Part shown: positions 52,607-61,519 of the stretch, piece by piece
Position numbering within the stretch: the stretch's first letter is position 1
Layout: each line of letters starts with the position of its first letter
Assembly (NCBI RefSeq): GCF_000802235.1
Contig: NZ_JTDL01000141.1
Span: 62,001-126,000, forward strand
Reading direction: 5' to 3'
Source of the DNA: Sinomonas humi
GTDB lineage: Bacteria; Actinomycetota; Actinomycetes; Actinomycetales; Micrococcaceae
Length of the DNA stretch: 64,000 nt
Translations under genes and position numbers: made by a program
Notes under the pieces: generated by a model
Told to the model about the DNA's origin: nothing
The model's input: only the letters and a program-made list of their open reading frames with translations
Databases searched by the model: none

Positions 52607-53824
52607 ATGCGGGGACGGCAACAGCCGGGACGCCAACAACTGCGGCACGAAGGACGACGACGGCGGCGGGAGCCGCTGCGCGTGGGCTTGGTCTGTGGTC
52701 GGCCCAGCACGGAGTTGGACGGCGTTGCGGGCTATGTCGAGCGGCTCGCCCAGGAATTGCCGGCCGCGGGCGTGGAGCCCGTCGTCGTTCCCTGCGGCCC
52801 AGACGCCCGCGCCGCCGCCGCCGCGGGACGGACCTTGGCCAAACTGGATCTCGACGCCGTCCATGTCCAGTTCGCGCCGTCGATGTACGGCTTCCGCGGA
52901 TCAATCGGGCTCCTGCCCCTCGTGCTCCCGCGCTCGGTCCCGCTCCTGACGACCCTCCACGAATACGGCTCGTGGGAACTCCCGATAGCGCGCCCGCGCC
53001 CGCTGCGAAGCGTCTATCCGTGGTCGGAGCGGCACGTCGTGCTGGACCGCGAAACCGGCTTCCTCGTCCCGCGCAGCCGCGCCGTCGTCGTCACCAACCC
53101 CGTCCACCTCGCCACGCTGCAAAACCGATTCCACGGCCACGTCCCTGGGCGGCACATCCCCATCGGAGCGAACGTCGAGGTGGCACGGGAGGCGAGTCCT
53201 GACGGGTCGCGGGAGCAGATTCGCACCCAGCTCGGCCTCGAGCCCGGGACCACGCTCTTGGCCTTCTTCGGATTCGTCCACCCCGTCAAGGGGCTCAGGT
53301 ATCTCTTCGAGGCCATGGCGCAGCTCCGCGACGAAGGCGAAGCGCTGCATCTCGCCGTCATCGGCGGCTTCGAATCCCTCGCGCTGCCGGGGCAGGAAGC
53401 GAGCGATTTCCGCGCCGAGCTGGAGGGCCGCGTGGGCGCGCTCGGCCTGAAGGGGCAAGTGACCTTCACGGGGTTCCAGCCGCCGGAGGAGGTTTCCCGC
53501 TGGCTCTTGGCCAGCGATCTCGGCGTCCTCCCGTTCACGGCCGGAGTCACCACGAAGAGCGGATCCCTGCTCACGATGCTGGCCCACGGGCTCCCCGTCG
53601 TCGCAACGGCTGGCGAGGACGAGTCGGTCGAGGACGGCGAAACCTGCGTCGCGGTGCACTCGGTGCGGGACGCCGAAGCCCTGGCAGACGGGCTGCGGCG
53701 CGCCCAGCGCGACGGCGGCCTGCGGCGTCGCGTTGCCCGGCAGGGCAAAGCGCTCGCGGCCCGGCGCTCGTGGCAGGACATAGCGCGGCGGCATGCCGAC
53801 GTCTACCGGGAGGTGGCGGGATGA
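52607..53824 (+). CDS. Glycosyltransferase, GT4 family
   Basis: A 405-residue GT-B glycosyltransferase. LRVGLVCGRPSTELDGVAGY, VERLAQEL opens the acceptor domain; LLAFFGFVHPVKGLRYLFEA, VTFTGFQPPEEVSRWLLASD and AGVTTKSGSLLTMLAHGLPV, VATAGEDESVEDGE form the nucleotide-sugar domain, although the usual EPFGxxxxE is altered to TTKSGSLLTML. GAGGAGGGGC precedes the ATG. The stop overlaps the next glycosyltransferase. A role in a cell-envelope glycan or glycolipid is likely. Confidence 0.85.
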   Translation: MRGRQQPGRQQLRHEGRRRRREPLRVGLVCGRPSTELDGVAGYVERLAQELPAAGVEPVVVPCGPDARAAAAAGRTLAKLDLDAVHVQFAPSMYGFRGSIGLLPLVLPRSVPLLTTLHEYGSWELPIARPRPLRSVYPWSERHVVLDRETGFLVPRSRAVVVTNPVHLATLQNRFHGHVPGRHIPIGANVEVAREASPDGSREQIRTQLGLEPGTTLLAFFGFVHPVKGLRYLFEAMAQLRDEGEALHLAVIGGFESLALPGQEASDFRAELEGRVGALGLKGQVTFTGFQPPEEVSRWLLASDLGVLPFTAGVTTKSGSLLTMLAHGLPVVATAGEDESVEDGETCVAVHSVRDAEALADGLRRAQRDGGLRRRVARQGKALAARRSWQDIARRHADVYREVAG

Positions 53825-54837
53825 GCAGCTTCCGGAGGATCCTCTTCGTCGATGTGATGGGAGGACTCGGCGACGTGGTCCTTGCCCTGCCGGCGGTCCA
53901 CGCCCTCGCACTGTCCCACCCGGAGGCGGCAGTCCACGTCCTCACGCTCGAGCCCTGGCATGTGCTCCTCGAGGGGGATCCCCTGATCGACGAGGTGATT
54001 CCCCTTGCGGGGCGGGGGAGCGAGGACGTGCAAGGCGCCGCCCGAGAGGCGCTCGCGCGCATCCGGCCAGACCTGAGCATCACGACCAATCGCCGCCACG
54101 GGCTTCCCGAGCTTCTCGAGGCTGCCGGCGGGGTCGCTGTCACCAACCTCTGGCGCTCGCCACCACCCGATCAGCGAGTGGACGAGCGCTATCTCGAGCT
54201 TCTGGCCCGTGACGGGATCATCGAGCCCCACTTCGTCGGGCAGCCGCCACGCGTCGCGGTGACGCCGGAGGAGCTCAAGGCGGCTGGGGAGCTCCTCGCG
54301 GCGCTGAACCCAGCGGGGCGGCGCCCCGTGTTCCTCGTGCCCGATTCGGGGATGGCGGTGAAGCGCTGGCCCCAGCAGCACTGGGCACGGCTCACCTCGA
54401 TGCTCCTTCGGTCCGGCCAGACCCCTGTCCTCGTCGCGGAGGAGCCGGAGAGCTGGCCGGCGCTCTCCGATGCCGGCGCGGTCCGGACTCCGCGGCTGTC
54501 CCTGCGACAGCTCGCTGCGCTCTACGCGGCCGCCGCCGAGCGCGAAGGCGTCTGCGTCGGCGGCGACACAGGCCCTGTCCGGCTCGCGACGGCCGCGGGG
54601 ATGCACGCCGTCGGCCTCTACGGGCCGACGGTTGCCGCGCGTTACGGGCTGCACCCAGAGCTGGGCGTGAATCTGCAGGGCCTGCCGGGGTGCCCGGAGC
54701 GGCATCCTGCCAACTTCACTGAACAGGTGTGCTGGTGGGACGCGCAATGTCCGTTCGCTGACGGAGGCGAGCCCGGTGGGCCTGCCTGCATGAGCCACAT
54801 CGCCCCCGAGGAGGTGGCTGCGGCACTCGGGATCTAG
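53821..54837 (+). CDS. Glycosyltransferase family 9 (heptosyltransferase-like)
   Basis: A 338-residue GT9 protein. RILFVDVMGGLGDVVLALPA, VHALALSHP is the N-terminal GT9 motif; VGGDTGPVRLATAAGMHAVG, LYGPT is the donor-binding motif. Four cysteines near the C-terminus match the family's PC...C pattern. GT9 enzymes are best known for LPS heptose transfer in Gram-negative bacteria, so in this Gram-positive the acceptor must be something else. It is translationally coupled to the GT4 gene by ATGA. Confidence 0.88.
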   Translation: MSSFRRILFVDVMGGLGDVVLALPAVHALALSHPEAAVHVLTLEPWHVLLEGDPLIDEVIPLAGRGSEDVQGAAREALARIRPDLSITTNRRHGLPELLEAAGGVAVTNLWRSPPPDQRVDERYLELLARDGIIEPHFVGQPPRVAVTPEELKAAGELLAALNPAGRRPVFLVPDSGMAVKRWPQQHWARLTSMLLRSGQTPVLVAEEPESWPALSDAGAVRTPRLSLRQLAALYAAAAEREGVCVGGDTGPVRLATAAGMHAVGLYGPTVAARYGLHPELGVNLQGLPGCPERHPANFTEQVCWWDAQCPFADGGEPGGPACMSHIAPEEVAAALGI

Positions 54838-54850
54838 CGTTACTCGCATT

Positions 54851-54870
54851 ATGGCGGCCGTTGCCGCCAT
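54851..54870. promoter_or_regulatory. Inverted repeat upstream of the quinate-operon IclR
   Basis: ATGGCGGC (54851-54858) and GCCGCCAT (54863-54870) form an exact 8-bp inverted repeat with a 4-base centre, 26 bases before the IclR start and 14 after the GT9 stop. It could be an operator for the IclR protein or a short terminator of the GT genes. Confidence 0.5.
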
Positions 54871-54895
54871 GTGAGAGTTGTGGCACCATCGACTT

Positions 54896-55711
54896 ATGCC
54901 CTCCATCACTCCCGACGAGCAGCCTGTCGATGAGGAGAAGCGCGCCAAGACCGACATGGTCGGCAAGGCGCTCAGTCTCCTCGTCATGCTCGGGGACGCT
55001 CCCGGTGCCACAACCGCGGCCGACCTCTCGCGCCGCGCGGACCTGCCGTTCAGCACGGCGTACCGGCTCCTGCAGTCCCTCCAACGGGCCGGCTTCGTCG
55101 ACTTCGAGCCAGAGGGCAAGAAGTACAGCCTCGGCCTGAGGGTCTTCCAGCTCGGCCTCTATGTCGCCAACAGCCTCGGCTTCGCCGGCACGGCAACTCC
55201 GGTGCTCTCGCGCCTCACAGAGAAGACCCAGGAGGCGAGCATCCTCGCCGTCCCGGATGAAGACCGGTTCCTCACCGTAGCGAAGGTGGACGGACCGAGG
55301 GCCTTCCGCGTAACGAGCGATCCCGGCTACCGCGGCTTCCTTCACTGCTCGGCCGTCGGCAAGGCCCTTCTCGCCTTCGCCCCCGACGAGGAGCGCGAGC
55401 GGCTCGTCGAGTCGATCGACCTCGTGCCCGTCGCGCCGAAGGCCATCACGGACCGTGGCGAGTTCCGCGCGGAGCTCGATCGCGTCCGCAGCCAGGGCTA
55501 TTCCCTCATGGACGAAGAGAACGAGGTCGGCATGCGCGCCATTGCGGTGCCCGTCCTGGCCGACTCACGCCCGGGTGAGGAGGCGAGGGCCATCGCGGCC
55601 ATTGCCTGCTCCGCGCCGACCGTCCGCATGAGCGTCGAGGACCTCGTCGACCAGCTCCCCGCCCTTCGCGACGCCGCCGAGGAACTCGCGGCCCGCCTGC
55701 CCCGCCCGTAA
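54896..55711 (+). CDS. IclR-family regulator of quinate/shikimate catabolism
   Basis: A 271-residue IclR protein. HTH region TTAADLSRRADLPFSTAYRL, LQSLQRAGFVDFEPEG; effector domain YRGFLHCSAVGKALLAFAPD and YSLMDEENEVGMRAIAVPV. It is followed 40 bases later by the quinate dehydrogenase gene, so it most likely controls this operon, with quinate, shikimate or protocatechuate as effector. No ribosome site is seen before ATG 54896, which suggests a leaderless transcript. Confidence 0.9.
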   Translation: MPSITPDEQPVDEEKRAKTDMVGKALSLLVMLGDAPGATTAADLSRRADLPFSTAYRLLQSLQRAGFVDFEPEGKKYSLGLRVFQLGLYVANSLGFAGTATPVLSRLTEKTQEASILAVPDEDRFLTVAKVDGPRAFRVTSDPGYRGFLHCSAVGKALLAFAPDEERERLVESIDLVPVAPKAITDRGEFRAELDRVRSQGYSLMDEENEVGMRAIAVPVLADSRPGEEARAIAAIACSAPTVRMSVEDLVDQLPALRDAAEELAARLPRP

Positions 55712-55751
55712 GAGACCTGAAAGCCTCCAGAAATCCCTGAAAGGACTCCGA

Positions 55752-56684
55752 GTGAGCCTCCCCACCGAGTCGTACCTGATCGGCCTCATCGGCGACGGCG
55801 TCGTCCCGTCCCTCACCCCCTCGATGCATGAGAGCGAGGGCGCAGCGCACGGCCTGCTCTACCTCTACCGGCCGATCGACATCGCCGTCCTCGGACTTCC
55901 TGCCGAGAGTGTCGGCGATCTGGTGCGGGCGGCACGGAACCTCGGCTACAACGGCCTCAACATCACCCACCCATGCAAGCAGCTCGTGATCGAGCACCTC
56001 GACGAGATCGACGACGACGCCGCTCGCCTCGGTGCCGTGAACACCGTCGTCATCCGCGAGGATGGGCGGACCGTGGGCCACAACACGGATTGGTCGGGCT
56101 TTCTGAGCGCCTTCCGCGCGGGCCTCCCCGGCGCGGCTCTCGGGCGCGTCGTGCAGCTCGGCGCGGGCGGCGCGGGCTCTGCCGTCGCCTATGCCCTGCT
56201 CACCGCGGGCGTCGAGCACCTCAGCATCGTCGACGTCGACGCTTCACGCGCCGTCGAGCGCGCCGCCGAGCTTGCGGCCATGTTCCCGGGCGCGTCCGTG
56301 GAGGGGCGCACGACGGCGGAGCTCGCCTCGCTGATCGAGGCGGCGGACGGCGTCGTCCATTGCACCCCGACGGGGATGGCCGCGCACCCTGGGACCCCGT
56401 TCGACGTCTCGCTCCTCGGATCGCGCCACTGGGTCGCGGACATCGTGTACCGCCCGATCGAGACGCAGCTCGTGCGCGAGGCGCGGGCCCTCGGGTGCCG
56501 TGTGCTCGACGGCGGACGGATGGCTGTGGGCCAGGCGGTGGATTCCTTCCGTATCTTCACGGGCCTCGAGCCCGACGCCGAGCGCATGCGGGCGCACTTC
56601 CTCGAGCTCATCGAGCGTGAGGAGCGTGCAGCATCGGAGGCGCATCCGGACGCTGCGCCCAAGGCCGAGGCAGGAGCCCGCTGA
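55752..56684 (+). CDS. qsuD: Quinate/shikimate dehydrogenase
   Basis: The 310-residue product is an AroE-fold enzyme. LNITHPCKQLVIEHLD holds the catalytic Lys, HNTDWSGF the catalytic Asp, QLGAGGAGSAVAYALLTAG the cofactor loop, and GQAVDSFRIFTG the C-terminal signature of the quinate branch. The acidic VDVDASRAV after the second strand favours NAD over NADP, as expected for a catabolic enzyme. GTG start; the stop overlaps the dehydratase ATG. It oxidises quinate/shikimate to 3-dehydroquinate/3-dehydroshikimate. Confidence 0.88.
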   Translation: MSLPTESYLIGLIGDGVVPSLTPSMHESEGAAHGLLYLYRPIDIAVLGLPAESVGDLVRAARNLGYNGLNITHPCKQLVIEHLDEIDDDAARLGAVNTVVIREDGRTVGHNTDWSGFLSAFRAGLPGAALGRVVQLGAGGAGSAVAYALLTAGVEHLSIVDVDASRAVERAAELAAMFPGASVEGRTTAELASLIEAADGVVHCTPTGMAAHPGTPFDVSLLGSRHWVADIVYRPIETQLVREARALGCRVLDGGRMAVGQAVDSFRIFTGLEPDAERMRAHFLELIEREERAASEAHPDAAPKAEAGAR

Positions 56685-58600
56685 TGCGCACCGGGATCGC
56701 GACTGTCTGCCTCTCCGGAACGCTCGAGGAGAAGCTGCGGGCGGCGGCGAAGGCCGGATTCGATGGGGTCGAGATCTTCGAGGCGGACCTCGTGACCTCA
56801 TCGCTGAGCCCCGAGGCGGTCCGGTCCCTCGCCGACGAGCTTGGCCTCGGGCTGGATCTCTACCAACCGTTCCGCGACTTCGACTCAGTGCCTGACGAGC
56901 TCTACCGCGACAACCTTCGGCGAGCCGACGCGAAGTTCAAGCTCATGGATCGGCTGGGGATCGAGACGATCCTCGTGTGCAGCAACGTCGCCACAGCAAG
57001 CATCGACGACGACGCCCTCCGCGCCGAGCAGCTCCACGGACTGGCGGAGCTCGCGGCCGATCACGGCGTGAAGGTCGCATACGAAGCTCTCGCGTGGGGC
57101 ACGTTCGTGAATGACTTCGAGCATGCTTGGCGGGTCGTGGCCGATGCAGACCACGCGAACCTCGGCACGTGCCTCGATACGTTCCACATCCTCTCCCGAG
57201 GCTGGGACACGGAACCGATCGAACGGATCCCGGGGGAGAAGATCTTCTTCGTGCAGGTTGCGGACGCGCCCAAGCTCTCGATGGATGTTCTCAACTGGAG
57301 CCGTCACTACCGGGTCTTCCCCGGCGAGGGCCAGTTCGACCTGCCCAAGTTCCTCGGCCACGTAGCACGCACGGGCTACAACGGGCCGGTCTCGCTCGAG
57401 GTCTTCAACGACACGTTCCGGCAGGCCGACGTCGAACGCACCGCGGTCGACGCCATGCGCTCCCTCATCTGGCTCGAGGAGCGCACGGCGAAGCATCTCG
57501 CCGCCGGAACCGCGGAATCCGGCGATCCGGCCGCCACACCGACCCCCGCCCAACTCGCAGCCGCTTCCCGCGCCTATCCCATGCCGCTGACGACGCTTCC
57601 GCAGGTCGCACCGCCGTCGGGCATCAACTTCGCCGAGGTCAAAGCGGACCCCGCGGCGGCCGGCGCCAGCGAGCTCGAGCGGCTTCTAGCACAGCTGGGC
57701 TTCGAATCCAGGGGCGAACACCGGACCAAGCCTGTGAGCCTGTGGACGCTCGGTGACGCGCGCATCATTCTCAACCGCCAGCAGGCCCGCGGTGTCGCAC
57801 CGGCGATCTCAGCGCTCGGCTTCGACGTCGAAAACTCCGTGACCGCCGTCGCCCGCGCCCTGCAGCTGAAGGCCGTCGCTGTGCCCCGGACGTCCCAGGC
57901 CAACGAGGAGGTGCTGCAGGCGGTCGAGGCACCGGACGGCACTGAGGTGTTCCTCTGCCAGGACACGCTCTGGGCGGAGGAGTTCGGGGCTGGGCTGCCG
58001 GCGTCCGCAACGGAGCCGCCTGCCGCGCGCATCGACCACATCAATCTGGCGCAGCCTTGGCAGCACTACGACGAGGGGGTGCTGTTCTACTCGTCGGTGC
58101 TCGCGCTGAGCCCGCAGCCGTCCCAGGAGGTCTCGAGCCCGGCTGGGCTCGTGCGCTCGCAGGTCATGCAGACAGAGCTTGTCGGCGGCGAACGCGCAGT
58201 GCGGCTCGCGCTCAATCTGGCACCGTGGGTGCAGGCCGATAGCGTGCGAGGCACGGTCGCGGACACTTTCCAGGAGCACATCGCAATCGCGGTGCCGGAT
58301 CTCATTGCCACCGCACGCGCGTGCCGGGCGCGGAAGCTGCCCTTCCTCGAAATCCCGGAGAACTACTACGAGGACCTCGACGCGCGATTCGGGCTCGAGC
58401 CCCAGTTCTTGGCGACCCTGCGCGAACTCGACCTCCTCTACGACCGGGACGAGCAGGGCGATTTCCTGCACTTCTACACCGCCACCGTGGGAAGCGTGTT
58501 CTTCGAGATGATCCAGCGGATCGATGGCTACGACGGGTTCGGTGCCCCGAACGCTCCCGTCAGGCACGCAGTGCAGCACGCCGCTCAGAAGTCGAAGTAG
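56684..58600 (+). CDS. qsuB: 3-dehydroshikimate dehydratase, TIM-barrel/HPPD-like fusion
   Basis: Converts 3-dehydroshikimate to protocatechuate. Residues 1-280 form a xylose-isomerase-like barrel with metal ligands in VAYEALAWG, LGTCLDTFH, FFVQVADAP and VSLEVFND. Residues 340-638 are a 4-hydroxyphenylpyruvate-dioxygenase-like VOC domain with the His-His-Glu set in RIDHINLAQ, FQEHIAIAV and FFEMIQRIDGYDGFG. This two-domain form is the actinobacterial and pseudomonad QsuB/QuiC1. At 638 residues it is complete. Protocatechuate ring-cleavage genes are not in the window. Confidence 0.9.
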   Translation: MRTGIATVCLSGTLEEKLRAAAKAGFDGVEIFEADLVTSSLSPEAVRSLADELGLGLDLYQPFRDFDSVPDELYRDNLRRADAKFKLMDRLGIETILVCSNVATASIDDDALRAEQLHGLAELAADHGVKVAYEALAWGTFVNDFEHAWRVVADADHANLGTCLDTFHILSRGWDTEPIERIPGEKIFFVQVADAPKLSMDVLNWSRHYRVFPGEGQFDLPKFLGHVARTGYNGPVSLEVFNDTFRQADVERTAVDAMRSLIWLEERTAKHLAAGTAESGDPAATPTPAQLAAASRAYPMPLTTLPQVAPPSGINFAEVKADPAAAGASELERLLAQLGFESRGEHRTKPVSLWTLGDARIILNRQQARGVAPAISALGFDVENSVTAVARALQLKAVAVPRTSQANEEVLQAVEAPDGTEVFLCQDTLWAEEFGAGLPASATEPPAARIDHINLAQPWQHYDEGVLFYSSVLALSPQPSQEVSSPAGLVRSQVMQTELVGGERAVRLALNLAPWVQADSVRGTVADTFQEHIAIAVPDLIATARACRARKLPFLEIPENYYEDLDARFGLEPQFLATLRELDLLYDRDEQGDFLHFYTATVGSVFFEMIQRIDGYDGFGAPNAPVRHAVQHAAQKSK

Positions 58601-58617
58601 GCCTCCTCGCCGTCAGC

Positions 58618-59715
58618 TCAACGGCTGATGTAGGCGCGGAGGTAGTCGGCCAGTCCCGGGATGGCGAACTCAACGCGGCCGTAGCCGGCCGGTTCGATCA
58701 GTCCCGCGTCAATGAGGCGGGCGCGGTACTTGCCGACGAGGCTCGGTCTCGCGCTCATCCTCCGGCCGATGTCGCCGACCTCCGAGGCGGCGTCGTCCTG
58801 CGCCATGGCAATGAGGAAGTCCATGTCGCGCGCCGTTGCGGTGGAGAGGGCCGCCTCGATCACCGTGCGCTCGTTCCGACGCCGAGCGGCCGCGATCGCG
58901 CGAGCGACTGCGGCGTCGTCGAGGTCGCCGTTTCCCGCCTCGGCCTCCTGCCAGAGGCTGTACCCCACCAGCTGGATGAGGAAGGGGTAGCCTCCCGTGC
59001 CCTCGGCGGCGGCCCTCGCAAGCTCGGGTGAGAGGTGGTGTCCGCCCTCGGCGAAGAGCCTCACGTAGGAGTCTGCCGTCTCCTCGATGGAGGCGGAGTG
59101 GAGATCTATGCGATCGGCTCGGCGAAGGAAGGTGGCCACTCCTTCATTGAGCAGGTCGGAGACCGCCGCAGGGAGACCCGCGAAGAGCAGGGCGATCGGG
59201 AGGCCGTCCCGGATGAAGTGCTGGACGTTGGCAGCCAAGGCCGCGATCTCGCTGCGATCGGCAGCGTGGACCTCGTCGACGGTGATGGTGAGGCCAGTCC
59301 GGTGATCGTCGAGGAGCCGTAGCAACTGCTCGCCCGCGTCCCGCCAGCTGACCTGTTCCTCAGGGGGAAGCTGAGTTGTCACGCCGAAGCCTGCGAGGGT
59401 GACTCCCGTGATGCGGCGCCCAATGGGGCCGTCCCCGAGCTCGGCAAGCGCTCGGCGCATCGCCTCGCCGATTCGCGCCATGAATCCGGGCGTGGCCGTT
59501 TCGGAGATCACGAGCCACCCCTGCTCCTGGGCCAGGTCCTCAGCTGCTCCGAGCATGACGGTCTTGCCAACGCCGCGCGCTCCGGTGAAGATCGTGAGGA
59601 GCCCCGGCGCTCCCGACCTGATGGTGAGGCCGTAACCGAATTCGCGAAGCAGCCCCTCGCGACTCACGACGATGGGTGGTGTCGCTCCGGCCGTCGGTCG
59701 AAATGGATTCTGCAC
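58618..59715 (-). CDS. AAA-type ATPase, unknown role
   Basis: A 365-residue P-loop ATPase. Walker A is FTGARGVGKT (Lys 51), Walker B TITVDEVHAAD, and a C-terminal winged-helix-like region follows (DMDFLIAMAQDDAASEVGDI, GRRMSARPSLVGKYRARLID). It resembles the STAND/AAA ATPases with orphan distribution in actinobacteria. GTG 59715 after GGAGG is preferred; the frame is open to 59964 but that would overlap the divergent lipoprotein gene. The DNA upstream carries four tandem 9-bp repeats. Confidence 0.7.
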   Translation of the reverse strand: MQNPFRPTAGATPPIVVSREGLLREFGYGLTIRSGAPGLLTIFTGARGVGKTVMLGAAEDLAQEQGWLVISETATPGFMARIGEAMRRALAELGDGPIGRRITGVTLAGFGVTTQLPPEEQVSWRDAGEQLLRLLDDHRTGLTITVDEVHAADRSEIAALAANVQHFIRDGLPIALLFAGLPAAVSDLLNEGVATFLRRADRIDLHSASIEETADSYVRLFAEGGHHLSPELARAAAEGTGGYPFLIQLVGYSLWQEAEAGNGDLDDAAVARAIAAARRRNERTVIEAALSTATARDMDFLIAMAQDDAASEVGDIGRRMSARPSLVGKYRARLIDAGLIEPAGYGRVEFAIPGLADYLRAYISR

Positions 59716-59725
59716 TCGAGCCTCC

Positions 59726-59762
59726 GGTGAATCTTGGTGAATCTGGTTAATCCGGTTAATCT
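59726..59762. repeat. Four tandem 9-bp repeats at the ATPase promoter
   Basis: GGTGAATCT (59726-59734), GGTGAATCT (59736-59744), GGTTAATCC (59745-59753) and GGTTAATCT (59754-59762) follow one another. On the minus strand they begin 11 bases before the ATPase GTG. They look like an array of protein-binding sites overlapping its promoter and ribosome site. Confidence 0.7.
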
Positions 59763-59839
59763 TCCTCGAGTCTACGTGGATTCCATGCTCCTTCTCCGGG
59801 TAACCACCTCTCACGTTCAGGCCGAGGAGTGGAGGATCC

Positions 59840-60715
59840 GTGAAGTCCAAGCGAAGTGCCATATTCGGAGTCGCGTGCGCGGGTGCGCTTGCCTTGGCAG
59901 GCTGCACCGGTGGGGGAGGGACGACGCCGAGCCCGTCCGCGTCGTCGTCGAGCGCGGCGAGCACTCATGTCTACAGCGAATCCGAACTGCGGAACCTCAT
60001 CTCAGGCTTGAAGGATTCGGACGGCAACTCGCTGAACCTGTACTCCGCCGCCCAGGTGACCGCGGGCAAGGATCTCGGGAACCTCCTTCTCAGCACGGCC
60101 ACGGTGGACCCGTCGGACTGCAAGTCGATCGCCACGGCGGGCCTCGTGAACAGCGTCGACAATGGCTCCGTAGCTGTTGCCATCTCGGACAGCCAGAAGC
60201 CCCGCACCGTTTCGGCGCAGTCGGGATCGCAAGGACCGGACGCGGAACAGCTCGTGCGGGACATACGCGGCAAGATGACCCAGTGCTCGACCTTCACCGT
60301 ATCCGCCGTCGGGCAGAAGGTGACGGTCTCGAGCAAACAGCTTCAGGCCAAGACGAACGCTGATGAGACATTCGGTACCGTCAGCACGAAGGGCGGCAAT
60401 TCGTCCGACATGCTGATGCAGGTTTCGGGTGGCCAGGGCAGGCTCCTCGTCGTGGCGACGAAGAGCGGTGGGAATCTCGGCGACACCGATCAGCAGGAAC
60501 TCGAGGACCTCGTCAACACCGTCCTCCAGAAGGCTTCCTCGTCCGGGACGTCAGGAACCGCGTCTCCTTCTGACACCTCCTCTGAAAGCAGCTCAAGCTC
60601 AAGCTCGAGTAGCGAGACCAGCACGCCGACTGTCACAGAGACCCTCACCGCTACGCCGATGCAGAGCACTCAGAATTCGGGCGGAGCGACGTCGACGAGC
60701 ACGACTGGCCAATAG
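59840..60715 (+). CDS. Serine-rich lipoprotein, unknown function
   Basis: The GTG-initiated 291-residue product has signal IFGVACAGALALAGC with the lipobox Cys near residue 22, a Ser/Pro linker, one globular domain (about 40-225) of the sensor-lipoprotein kind, and a tail of Ser/Thr repeats including a long serine run. The tail is typical of wall-spanning, possibly O-mannosylated, actinobacterial exoproteins. Divergent from the ATPase gene. No enzymatic motif seen. Confidence 0.75.
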   Translation: MKSKRSAIFGVACAGALALAGCTGGGGTTPSPSASSSSAASTHVYSESELRNLISGLKDSDGNSLNLYSAAQVTAGKDLGNLLLSTATVDPSDCKSIATAGLVNSVDNGSVAVAISDSQKPRTVSAQSGSQGPDAEQLVRDIRGKMTQCSTFTVSAVGQKVTVSSKQLQAKTNADETFGTVSTKGGNSSDMLMQVSGGQGRLLVVATKSGGNLGDTDQQELEDLVNTVLQKASSSGTSGTASPSDTSSESSSSSSSSSETSTPTVTETLTATPMQSTQNSGGATSTSTTGQ

Positions 60716-60759
60716 CCGCGGCGGGAAGACCGACCTCCTCCAAGAAGGGCAGGTGGTCC

Positions 60760-61140
60760 TTACCTCGCTAGGAGGATCGAGACGATGGTGGCGGCGGCGA
60801 GGGTGAGGAGTGCCAGGGTCGCGGTGCGCATGAGGGCTGCGGGCGGGGCGGCGTTTCCGGCGCGGAGGGCGCGGCCGCGGTAGAGGACGCACCCGGCGAT
60901 GACCGCGGTGGCGGCCGCGGCGACGGCTGAGGCGATGCCGAGGCTGAGCGCGTTGCCCTCGATCCTGCCCGCGTGGCGGGCCAGGGACCGGGTCCAGGAC
61001 CGCCAGATGAGCAGGTCTGAGACGAGCAGGGCCAGAAGGGTGCGCCCCCAGGCGAGGGAGGTTCTCTCGGGCTGGAGCCCCGGGTCGCGGGCGTGGAGCC
61101 CCGGGTCGCGGGCGGCCTCGGGGTCCGGCTCGTCAGTCAC
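60760..61140 (-). CDS. DUF202 family membrane protein
   Basis: A 126-residue protein with the DUF202 signature GLQPERTSLAWGRTLLALLV and three membrane helices. DUF202 proteins (YidH/YidG-like) often occur in pairs beside formylglycine-generating or sulfatase genes; their role is unknown. The N-terminus contains a repeated DPGLxxR unit coded by an exact 21-bp DNA duplication. Confidence 0.85.
   Translation of the reverse strand: MTDEPDPEAARDPGLHARDPGLQPERTSLAWGRTLLALLVSDLLIWRSWTRSLARHAGRIEGNALSLGIASAVAAAATAVIAGCVLYRGRALRAGNAAPPAALMRTATLALLTLAAATIVSILLAR
61073..61114 (-). repeat. Exact 21-bp tandem duplication in the DUF202 gene
   Basis: The 21 bases at 61073-61093 are repeated without change at 61094-61114, adding seven residues in frame. 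The identity points to a recent slippage event. Confidence 0.85.
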
Positions 61141-61156
61141 GGGGACACCCCGGCTG

Positions 61157-61519
61157 TCACCGTGAGAAGAGGATCAGGGCCGCGAACACCAGGGCCGCGA
61201 GGGCGACGACGACGGTCATCGCCACGAGCAGCCATGCGTGCGGAAGCTCCCGCTTCTTGCGCATGGCCTGCTCCTGCAGCGACCAGCGGCGGTAGGCCTC
61301 GAAGGCCAGGGCCGCCCCGATCGCGGCCAGCGCCAGGCACAGGGCGATGCGGACCGGGGCCGGGGCGATGTCCGGGGTGAGCTGGTCGATCGCGATCGAG
61401 CCGGCGAGGATCGCCATCGAGGTGCGGATCCACGCGAGGAACGTGCGCTCGTTCGCGAGCGAGAAGCGGTAGTCCGGCATCTCGCCTTCACGGCGCCACT
61501 GCGGCTCCTTGAGTCTCAT
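61157..61519 (-). CDS. DUF202/YidH family membrane protein
   Basis: A 120-residue YidH-like protein. FSLANERTFLAWIRTSMAIL and three membrane helices are clear. ATG 61519 overlaps the FGE stop (ATGA); ATG 61480 gives the usual MPDYRFSLANERT start. It is followed 16 bases later by the other DUF202 gene, so FGE and both DUF202 proteins form one operon. Confidence 0.88.
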   Translation of the reverse strand: MRLKEPQWRREGEMPDYRFSLANERTFLAWIRTSMAILAGSIAIDQLTPDIAPAPVRIALCLALAAIGAALAFEAYRRWSLQEQAMRKKRELPHAWLLVAMTVVVALAALVFAALILFSR

